Shown: positions 15,185 to 22,000 of the stretch, in pieces | Layout: every line of letters starts with the position of its first letter | How positions within the stretch are numbered: the stretch's first letter is position 1 | From: an uncultured Eubacteriales bacterium | GTDB taxonomy: Bacteria; Bacillota; Clostridia; Christensenellales; Aristaeellaceae | Length of the DNA: 25,553 bases | Direction: 5' to 3' | NCBI GenBank assembly: GCA_900553295.1 | Contig: USCR01000017.1 | Span: forward strand, 1-25,553 | Program-made: the position numbers and the translations under genes | The notes under the pieces: generated by a model | Database searches by the model: none | What the model was told of the DNA's origin: nothing | Seen by the model: only the letters and a program-made list of their open reading frames with translations

Positions 15185-16720
15185 TTACTCCACTCCTCTC
15201 AAAGACGGGTTGAAGGCATCCCGCAGGCCGTTACCAAACAGGTTGAAGGAAACCTCCAGCAGCGCAATGAACAGCGCCGGGAACAGGATGATGTACGGGT
15301 CGGTGCTCAGGTAATTCTTGCCGCCGGCCAGCATGGTGCCCACGCTGGTCATGGTGGAGGATTCCAGGTTGATGATGCCCAGGTAGGTCAGGGAGCTTTC
15401 GGAGAAGATAACGCCGGGAATCACCAGCACCGAACCGGTGATGATGGTGCCCAGGGAGTTGGGGAAGATGTGCTTGAACATCAGCCGCCAGTCGCTGGCG
15501 CCCAGGGTGCGGGCGGCCAGGATGTACTCCTGCCCCTTGAAACGGTAGAACTGCATGCGCACCCGGGCCGCCATGCCAATCCACCCCGTGGTCACAAAGG
15601 CGAAGAGCAAGGCTGGCACCACGCCCACCTTATTGGCCAGGTGCAACTGGAACAACGTTGTCACCACAATGAAGGGCACGCCGTTGATTACGTCGGCAAT
15701 ACGCTCCATCACCAGGTCCACGGCGCCGCCGTAGTAACCCTCGATGGCGCCGTAGATGGCGCCGATGAACAGGTTGATGGCGGAAATGCTGATGGCCAGG
15801 AGGAAGCTGAACCGGGCGCCGGCCGCCAGGCGGGTGAAAATATCCTGGCCCTTTGCGTTGGTGCCGAACACGAAGGCCGGCTCAAAGCCGTAGCGGTACT
15901 GGAAGTAAGTATACTTGCACACGCGCACCACATAGCTGGGCGCGGAGGAGGTGCCGCCCACCCGGGCATAGGCCAGGGGACGTTCCGGGTCGTTATCCGC
16001 GGCGATGCGCAGGGAATGGTAGATGGTATCCGTGGGGGTGGTGGTCTTGTAGATGGGCTGGAAGTTGCCTTCGTCGTCCAGGGTCGCCACGCCCTTGCGG
16101 TTGGCCTCGTACCAGATGTTGGCGTCGCTCTGCCTGGTATCGGTAATGGCGGGATAGATCACCTGGATGCCCGTCTCGTCCTGCCAGGCCTGGATGGACT
16201 CAAACTCGTCGGGGGTCAGGGTCAGGTACGCCATGCCCATGCGGTAGTAGTTGTCCACCTTCAGGTCGTAGAAGGTGGTCTTGCTGCTGGAGGTGGGATC
16301 GGTATACGCGGCCCGGTATACCTCCAGCACGGGGTCCAGCCCGGTCTCCTGGGCCAGGGCGCGCATGGTGTTGTAGTCCGCCTCGTTGACGGTAACATTG
16401 CCGGTGCCGTCCATGCCCAGCCAGCCCATGCCCTCCACCTTGGGGGGCAGCTTGGTGTACATCAGGTAGGTGGTATCGGTAAGGGCGCGGGAATAGGTGG
16501 TCTCGCAGAAGATCGGCACAAAGATGGCGTAGAGCACCAGGAACAGGATGATATAGGCCGCCACCACGGAGCTCTTGTTTTTGCAAAAGCGGATCATGGC
16601 GTCCTTAAAATAGCCCACAGGCTTGGTTTCCAGCTTTTTGTCATGGAGCCGGCCCTCGTCCCCCACAAAGGCGAACTCGGACGCGGGAATCTTCGGAAGG
16701 TTTTTCATCTCACTCATCAT
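15185..16720 (-). CDS. oppC: Oligopeptide ABC transporter permease OppC type, with large external loop
   Basis: 511 residues; usual OppC/DppC is about 290-310. A cytoplasmic N-terminus is followed by TM1 (about 50-72). Between TM1 and the standard permease core, which starts at VFGTNAKGQDIFTRLAAGAR (274-293), lie about 200 residues predicted to be outside, where normal members have about 40-50. Five further helices and the ATPase-coupling EAA-type loop (GQEYILAARTLGASDWRLMFKHIFPNSL region) follow. The external segment may contact the enlarged OppA (inference). It overlaps oppB by the ATGA tetranucleotide (two adjacent ATGs are possible). AmiC of streptococci is also a permease of about 500 residues, so large loops have precedent in the family. 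Confidence 0.93.
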   Translation of the reverse strand: MMSEMKNLPKIPASEFAFVGDEGRLHDKKLETKPVGYFKDAMIRFCKNKSSVVAAYIILFLVLYAIFVPIFCETTYSRALTDTTYLMYTKLPPKVEGMGWLGMDGTGNVTVNEADYNTMRALAQETGLDPVLEVYRAAYTDPTSSSKTTFYDLKVDNYYRMGMAYLTLTPDEFESIQAWQDETGIQVIYPAITDTRQSDANIWYEANRKGVATLDDEGNFQPIYKTTTPTDTIYHSLRIAADNDPERPLAYARVGGTSSAPSYVVRVCKYTYFQYRYGFEPAFVFGTNAKGQDIFTRLAAGARFSFLLAISISAINLFIGAIYGAIEGYYGGAVDLVMERIADVINGVPFIVVTTLFQLHLANKVGVVPALLFAFVTTGWIGMAARVRMQFYRFKGQEYILAARTLGASDWRLMFKHIFPNSLGTIITGSVLVIPGVIFSESSLTYLGIINLESSTMTSVGTMLAGGKNYLSTDPYIILFPALFIALLEVSFNLFGNGLRDAFNPSLRGVE

Positions 16721-17676
16721 TTCTTACTCCCCATTCTGATTCTCGGGTCAATCAGGCCGTAGCTGATGTCCACAATGATGCCGGACAACAGGCCGATCAA
16801 CGTATAGAAGGCGGACAGGAGCATAAAGAAATTGTAGTCCGGGGTCGCCGCGGTGATGGACGACACATACAGCGGGCCCACCCCGGGGATGCCAAAGATC
16901 TGCTCAATGATGATCGAACCGCTCATGATGCCCACAAATTCGCCCAGAATCATGGGGAAGATAGGCACCATGGCATTGCGCAGGGCATGGCGCACAACGG
17001 TTTGCGCCCGGCTCAGGCCCTTGGTGCGGGCCAAAAGCAGATAGTCGCTTGTAAGTACTTCCGTCAGCTCCGCGCGGGTGTAGCGGGTCAACCCGGCCAC
17101 CGTGCCGAAGCCCAGGGAAATAATCGCCGGAACCATCGAAACAAACATGTCCCAGGAGAAAAAGTCATACCCTGACTTCACCTGGAACGGGAACCATTTC
17201 AATTTGAAGCACAGGAAGTACTGCACCAGAAATGCGTACACATAGCTGGGTACCGAAACGAACACCACCACCGCCGTGGAGATGAAATGGTCCTGCCAGC
17301 GGTTTTTCTTCAGCGCCGCGTAAATGCCAAACATCAGCCCCAGGGGTACGGCGAAAATCATGGTATACAGGTTCACCGCCACGGTGGCGGGCATCTTTTC
17401 CATGAACTTGCCCCATACATCCTGGCCCACGTACAGGGATTCGCTGACGCCCCAGTCAAAGCCAAGCAATGACTTTTGCAAGAAAATCACGTACTGTTCC
17501 AGAATGGGTTTGTTGTATCCCAGAGCTTCCCGGCGCATTTCGATCAGCGCCATATCCTTACCAAACTGCTCGGCCGGCTTGTTCGGCAACAGCTTCACCA
17601 GCACAAAGCAGATGGAGATAATAATCAAGAACACCATGAGCATCAACAGGATGCGTTTGAGAATGTACTTGCCCAT
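16717..17676 (-). CDS. oppB: Oligopeptide ABC transporter permease OppB type
   Basis: 319 residues, the normal length for the family and the only opp protein here without an insert. TM1 is at about 9-31, and five more helices follow. The EAA-type coupling loop is seen as SDYLLLARTKGLSRAQTVVR, and the conserved end reads GPLYVSSITAATPDYNFFMLL. It forms the membrane pore with OppC. Start: AAAGGGG and AGGG lie upstream of the ATG, a weaker ribosome site than that of oppA. It is separated from oppA by 173 bases that hold two stem-loops and no visible promoter. Confidence 0.95.
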   Translation of the reverse strand: MGKYILKRILLMLMVFLIIISICFVLVKLLPNKPAEQFGKDMALIEMRREALGYNKPILEQYVIFLQKSLLGFDWGVSESLYVGQDVWGKFMEKMPATVAVNLYTMIFAVPLGLMFGIYAALKKNRWQDHFISTAVVVFVSVPSYVYAFLVQYFLCFKLKWFPFQVKSGYDFFSWDMFVSMVPAIISLGFGTVAGLTRYTRAELTEVLTSDYLLLARTKGLSRAQTVVRHALRNAMVPIFPMILGEFVGIMSGSIIIEQIFGIPGVGPLYVSSITAATPDYNFFMLLSAFYTLIGLLSGIIVDISYGLIDPRIRMGSKK

Positions 17677-17697
17677 GCCCTAGCCCCTTTCCATTTT

Positions 17698-17738
17698 TTA
17701 CGGCTGCATCCGAGCGGAGCAACCGGGTGCAGGCGTAA
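17698..17738 (-). other. Imperfect stem-loop in the oppA-oppB gap
   Basis: Arms at 17698-17712 and 17724-17738 pair over 15 positions with one mismatch and one wobble around an 11-base loop. On the minus strand it is followed by A-rich, not T-rich, sequence, so it is not a terminator. It lies just upstream of the oppB ribosome site and could slow or stabilise the transcript. Confidence 0.5.
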
Positions 17739-17769
17739 GAAATGAACGGTCATTTTTCTTTAGCATTCA

Positions 17770-17804
17770 CCAAGGCAGGGATGTACAATACATCCCTGCC
17801 TTGG
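17770..17804 (-). other. Perfect 16-bp stem-loop downstream of oppA
   Basis: Arms 17770-17785 and 17789-17804 are exact complements with a 3-base loop. No T-run follows on either strand. Between a binding-protein gene and its permease genes such hairpins commonly protect the upstream message, giving more binding protein than permease. A factor-dependent partial terminator is the alternative. Together with the preceding imperfect hairpin it accounts for the 17677-17849 gap. Confidence 0.75.
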
Positions 17805-17849
17805 CATACTTAGGGAAAAATTTTGTCTGTCTTACCTACCATGCGCGGC

Positions 17850-20243
17850 TTACTTGTAGTTCAGGGTACCGCCCTGCTCCGCAACGTAAGCATCCCAGGC
17901 CGCGTCGTCGTAGTTGTACGTGATGTACTTCAGTCCGCCGTAGCCCATGGGGAACACTTCCTCCTCGGTGTGGTACTCGATCTGCATGCCCTTGAGCTGC
18001 GCAGTCGCGTCACCGGTCAGCGGGATGAAGTCGTAGTTCTGCAGGATGGTGCCTTCCAGAGCGGCCAGCACTTCCAGACGGTCCGCGGCGATCTTCTCAT
18101 CGCGGCTGTAGGGGAACACCAGGCCAACCTTCTCCTTGGTATCCACGTTGGTAGCCTGGATCTCCACACCGTTGATGCTCTCGTACCACTCATAGGCGGA
18201 AGCGGTGTAGGTCACGCCATCCAGCTCGATCTCCACCTGGGTCGTAGTGGAATCCCAGCAGGGATCGTACTGATAGGCGGGAGATACATAAGCTTCGATC
18301 AGGGAGTAGGGATCGAACTCGGAGCCGGACCAGCCCACGTAGAACAGCATATCCACCTGGTTGTTACGCAGGGCGTCGCCAAAGGCATTGCCGATGGTAT
18401 CGTCCTTCTTGAAGGTCAGCTTGCCTTCCAGCTTGGTGCCCTTCACAGCCTCGGTGTAGTTGTTCACGATGAACTCGTAGCCATTGACATAGGCGGTGGC
18501 GGTGCTGGGCATACCGATGATGATCTCGATCACATCATCCTCGTCCATCAGGCCTTCCTCAATGGCAATGTCATAGGCCTTGTTGAAGTACTCGCGAGCC
18601 ATTTCCAGGTTGTAGCCGGTGATGCTGGCGATGGCGTCGTCATTGGTGGGATAGAGCTTGCCCTCGCCCACTTCGTCGGTCAGTCCCCAGAAGTCCACAA
18701 CCACCTGCTTGGCGGCGTCGGTATCACGGTAGAAGCTGCCGGTCTCGGGATCGCCCACGATGGTGTTGCCATACAGGGCGAAGGCGGGCATGCCAGCGGG
18801 GCTGGTGGCCATGATGAAGGCCTGACGGTCAATGCCCAGGGACAGGGCCATACGGAATTCCTTCACGGTGAGGATGGTCTTGTTGATGTTCTCGCCGGCA
18901 GTAGCCTGGTTGGCGGTCAGAGCCTCCATGTCGGGGTTCACGGCCATGGCGAAAACGGAAGCGCCCTCGCTGTAGTAGGTGTAGTCAGAGGTGGAGTACT
19001 CCGGCAGATAGTCCACGGACAGGCCCTTCACGTCCAGCTGGCCGTTCAGGAACATTTCCATGCCGGTGGAATCCTCGGTCACGTAGTTGACCACAATGCG
19101 GTCGGTCTGGTACCAGCCCTCGTTGGCAGGCAGGGTGTAGCCCAGCCAGTTGGGGTTGCGCTCCAGCACGAACTCCTTATCGGACTGGAAGCTGGCCAGG
19201 CGATAGGGGCCGTAGGACATGGTGGTCTCAGCGCTGGTGCCGTAGCTGTTGGTGTACACACCATCCACCACGGAGGCGCACTTGTTGTACAGTTCCTCAT
19301 GCACCAGGGGCATGGACAGGTTGTACTTCAGCTGGAAGCCGGACAGGGGCTTGTCCAGAATGAACACCACTTCGGTGTCGCTCAGGGCCTTCACGCCAAC
19401 CTTTTCGAAGTCCAGCTCGGGGTAGGTGTACTTCACAAACAGCTCGTCCAGCGCCCACTCCAGCAGCTGGTCGGCGGTGGCCCAGTCAGAGGCCAGTTTA
19501 GCGCCAGCGCCGGTGGTGTAGAAGTCATACAGCTCAGCGATGGTCAGGGGCGTTTCCACAACGCCGGCCTCCGCGCTGCCGGTCCAGGACTCGGTTTCGA
19601 AATCATAGGTATCGCCGTAGGAGTTGGCCCAGTCGATGTAGCCCTTCTCCTCGCCGTGGTCGGCCATCAGAGCGGTCACATCCGCGGCGCCGTTGATCTC
19701 CATGTAGGTGCGCACGGAAGTATCCGCCTCGACGCCCTGCTTGGCATAGGCTTCGGCGTTATGCACGCGCATGCTGCCGCTGTACAGGCTGTCGGCGCGG
19801 TAGTTCTGCGCCTGGGGGTTCAGCTGCAGCTTGGCGGAAGTCACAAAGCTCTGGGCATTGATGGGGGTGCCATCTTCCCACATGAGGCCTTCGCGGAGGG
19901 TGTACTTCCAGGCGCGGCCTTCGGCGCCCTCCTCAATGCCCCACTCTTCGCCGACGTAATCGGCGGTCACGTCTTCAGGCTCGCCCACCACCATGGAAGG
20001 AACCATGGTGTAGCCATCCTCGTTCTCGTTGTAATCGAACTCGAAGAAGCCATCGGACAGCCACCGCAGCATGTCATCGTTATCGGTATTGGTCTTGTAC
20101 TGATGGGGGTTCCAGTTGGTGGGGAAGGTGGGCAGCGAATAGTTATAGGTATAACTAGACTCCGTCTCACTGCCCGTTTCCGCCAGGGCCACGCCGCTGA
20201 GAAGCAGGCACAGCGAAAGCGCGAAAGCAAGCACTTTCTTCAT
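17850..20243 (-). CDS. oppA: Oligopeptide ABC transporter substrate-binding protein, enlarged
   Basis: 797 residues; usual OppA/DppA (SBP_bac_5) has about 510-600. The signal peptide is MKKVLAFALSLCLLLSGVALA with a signal peptidase I site after residue 21. The single Cys (C12) is preceded by Leu and does not form a lipobox, so it does not look like a lipoprotein. Family features: SLPTFPTNWNPHQYKT at the mature N-terminus, YTLREGLMWEDGTPINAQSF (115-134), and VGVKALSDTEVVFILDKPLS. Between about 160 and 270 there are about 110 residues, against a short linker in standard members. It captures peptides or another ligand outside and hands them to OppBC. Start: AGGAGG 8 bases before ATG 20243. First gene of the operon with a consensus promoter, so likely abundant. 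Confidence 0.95.
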   Translation of the reverse strand: MKKVLAFALSLCLLLSGVALAETGSETESSYTYNYSLPTFPTNWNPHQYKTNTDNDDMLRWLSDGFFEFDYNENEDGYTMVPSMVVGEPEDVTADYVGEEWGIEEGAEGRAWKYTLREGLMWEDGTPINAQSFVTSAKLQLNPQAQNYRADSLYSGSMRVHNAEAYAKQGVEADTSVRTYMEINGAADVTALMADHGEEKGYIDWANSYGDTYDFETESWTGSAEAGVVETPLTIAELYDFYTTGAGAKLASDWATADQLLEWALDELFVKYTYPELDFEKVGVKALSDTEVVFILDKPLSGFQLKYNLSMPLVHEELYNKCASVVDGVYTNSYGTSAETTMSYGPYRLASFQSDKEFVLERNPNWLGYTLPANEGWYQTDRIVVNYVTEDSTGMEMFLNGQLDVKGLSVDYLPEYSTSDYTYYSEGASVFAMAVNPDMEALTANQATAGENINKTILTVKEFRMALSLGIDRQAFIMATSPAGMPAFALYGNTIVGDPETGSFYRDTDAAKQVVVDFWGLTDEVGEGKLYPTNDDAIASITGYNLEMAREYFNKAYDIAIEEGLMDEDDVIEIIIGMPSTATAYVNGYEFIVNNYTEAVKGTKLEGKLTFKKDDTIGNAFGDALRNNQVDMLFYVGWSGSEFDPYSLIEAYVSPAYQYDPCWDSTTTQVEIELDGVTYTASAYEWYESINGVEIQATNVDTKEKVGLVFPYSRDEKIAADRLEVLAALEGTILQNYDFIPLTGDATAQLKGMQIEYHTEEEVFPMGYGGLKYITYNYDDAAWDAYVAEQGGTLNYK

Positions 20244-20297
20244 GAAATTTTCCTCCTCTACAATTTCCGTGTGCATCATGCAACAAACGGTTATTTC

Positions 20298-20326
20298 ATT
20301 ATAGAATCAGCGAAAAAAGATGTCAA
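20298..20326 (-). promoter_or_regulatory. Consensus sigma-A promoter of the opp operon
   Basis: On the minus strand both hexamers are perfect, TTGACA (20321-20326) and TATAAT (20298-20303), with an ideal 17-bp spacer. The leader is about 48 nt. The promoter lies 80 bases after the stop of the upstream membrane-protein gene. I see no clear terminator between them, so some read-through from the comEC operon is possible. Confidence 0.93.
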
Positions 20327-20405
20327 GCCTGAATTCCCTTCCAATGTCCGTAAAAGCGACATGTTTCATCCAATTTCGTCCCCGCGCGGCGCAAAAACGG
20401 GAACC

Positions 20406-20948
20406 TCACTGGGGTATTTCCTGGGGTTGGAACGCCTTTACCTGGCGCAGCGCCAACCCGCCGGCCACCGCGATGGCCAGTCCGCCGGCCAAAAAGGCCA
20501 ATTCCCGGCCCAGCTGCCCCGCGGACCCGTAGTACAGCAAAAAAACAACATCCGCCGCCGTCCACAGTCCGCCCAGGACCAGCATGCCGGCGGCGCAGCG
20601 CCGGGCGGAGAGCACGCTCCCGTCCAGGGCGATTTCATCCACCACGGGCTTGAGACGGGCCACGCGCACCGCCGCCAGGGTAAAATAAAGTATTGGCAGA
20701 ATGGACAGCCCGTAAAAGGGCATCACCCACGGACAGTGGCTGCCCATGCTGTTGATGAGCCCCCCGGCCAGGAATGCCGCCACGGCCACCGCGGCCTCCC
20801 CCAGCAGCCAGGGCCGGAGCCGGTTCCGCTGCGCCGGGTCCACGGCGTAGCGCTTGCCGACGTAGCGGGCCACGCGCCTGGGCTTGCCGGTTTTTTCGTT
20901 TTTCTCCCAGGTAACCTCAAAGAGTTGCTTGTATTTTTCCCGTTTCAT
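20406..20948 (-). CDS. Four-helix membrane protein of unknown function
   Basis: 180 residues, not recognised as a named family. A basic, soluble N-terminal 45 residues (KREKYKQLFEVTWEKNEKTG) is followed by four predicted membrane helices: about 47-68, 74-95, 117-138 and about 150-170. No enzyme motif is seen. Start: AAAGGAG 7 bases before the ATG. It follows holA by 21 bases on the same strand, so it is probably the last gene of the MBL-comEC-holA operon. This position may be only a transcriptional convenience, and nothing in the sequence links it to DNA uptake or replication. Confidence 0.8.
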   Translation of the reverse strand: MKREKYKQLFEVTWEKNEKTGKPRRVARYVGKRYAVDPAQRNRLRPWLLGEAAVAVAAFLAGGLINSMGSHCPWVMPFYGLSILPILYFTLAAVRVARLKPVVDEIALDGSVLSARRCAAGMLVLGGLWTAADVVFLLYYGSAGQLGRELAFLAGGLAIAVAGGLALRQVKAFQPQEIPQ

Positions 20949-20969
20949 GCTGCCGCTCCTTTGTGCCGG

Positions 20970-21983
20970 TTACGCCTTGGCGCCCTTGCGCAGCTGGAAG
21001 ATTTCCAGCATGGCGGCCTCCAGGGCGCCCTCCTGGTTCCAGGCGCCGCTTTTCACCTGATACTCCGCCCGCAGGCAGGTTTCCATGGCCTGGCGGGCCT
21101 GCCAGCCGGTGTAGCCCGCCGCCTGGCGCAGGGTGCGGTCCGCCGCGAACCCCGGCAGGCCCAGGTTTTTCTTGATCTGCGCCGGGGGCAGCTTTTCCCG
21201 CTGCATCACCTTTACGTGGAACATCAGCCGGTACTGCCTGAGCAGCATGGCCAGGATGCCCAGGCGGTCCCCGCCGGTGGCCAGCATGTCATGCATCAGC
21301 GCGAAGGCCCGGCCCTCCTGGCCCGCCACCACCGCGTCCACCATCTCGAACACCGTGCACTCCATGGTCCGGGAGCAGATGGCGTCCATGTCCGCCCGGG
21401 TGATCTCCGCCCGTTCCCCGGTGAGGGCGGAGAGCTTTTCCAGCTCGGTTTTCAGGGTCGCCGCGTCGCTCCCCACCAGAAAGGCCAGATAGGCGGCGTC
21501 CCCCAGGGACAGCTCCTTGCCCATGCCCTTGGCCGTGCGCACCAGCCAGCGGTTCAGCTCCGCCTCATCCATGGGCTGGAAGGATACCACCGTGCCATGC
21601 TTTTTCACCGCCTGGTACAGCTTCTTCCGAGCGTCCGCCTTGCCCTGCACATACAGGATCAGCACGCAGCTTTCCGGGATGCGGGCCAGGTATTCCCCCA
21701 GCCGGTCGTCGCCCTCCCCCCGTCCGGTGAAGGCGCTGAGCTCCCGGGCCACCACCAGGCGCTTGTCCGCCAGGAAGGGCAGGGTCTCCGCCGCGGCGAT
21801 GAGGGCATCGGCGGCGGGGTTATCCAGCACGGCCTCGTTGAGCTGCTCCATGCCCGGGGGCAGCAGGGCCTTTTCCACGGCCGCCAGGGCGGAGGCCTTC
21901 ACGTACTCCTCCGTGCCCTCGAACAGGTACGCGCCCCGCAGGCCGCCCGCTTTCACCTGGGCAAAAAATTCCTTGTAATCCAT
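20970..21983 (-). CDS. holA: DNA polymerase III subunit delta
   Basis: 337 residues, normal for HolA/YqeN. The N-terminal AAA+-like domain begins with MDYKEFFAQV, then GAYLFEGTEEYVKASALAAV; the nucleotide-binding P-loop is degenerate, as in all delta subunits. Typical later blocks are LPFLADKRLVV, ESCVLILYVQGKADARKKLY and the collar domain with GILAMLLRQYRLMFHVKVMQ (about 246-265). It is part of the clamp loader and opens the beta sliding clamp. The gene lies 17 bases after comEC, the arrangement known from Bacillus (comEC-yqeN). Start: GGGGAGGAAA just before the ATG. Confidence 0.95.
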   Translation of the reverse strand: MDYKEFFAQVKAGGLRGAYLFEGTEEYVKASALAAVEKALLPPGMEQLNEAVLDNPAADALIAAAETLPFLADKRLVVARELSAFTGRGEGDDRLGEYLARIPESCVLILYVQGKADARKKLYQAVKKHGTVVSFQPMDEAELNRWLVRTAKGMGKELSLGDAAYLAFLVGSDAATLKTELEKLSALTGERAEITRADMDAICSRTMECTVFEMVDAVVAGQEGRAFALMHDMLATGGDRLGILAMLLRQYRLMFHVKVMQREKLPPAQIKKNLGLPGFAADRTLRQAAGYTGWQARQAMETCLRAEYQVKSGAWNQEGALEAAMLEIFQLRKGAKA

Positions 21984-22000
21984 GATTTCCTCCCCGGAGG

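Noticed and set aside
20323..20405. Terminator after the four-helix membrane-protein gene
   Set aside because: A 7-bp stem with one wobble can be drawn, but no T-run follows, and the opp promoter lies immediately downstream.
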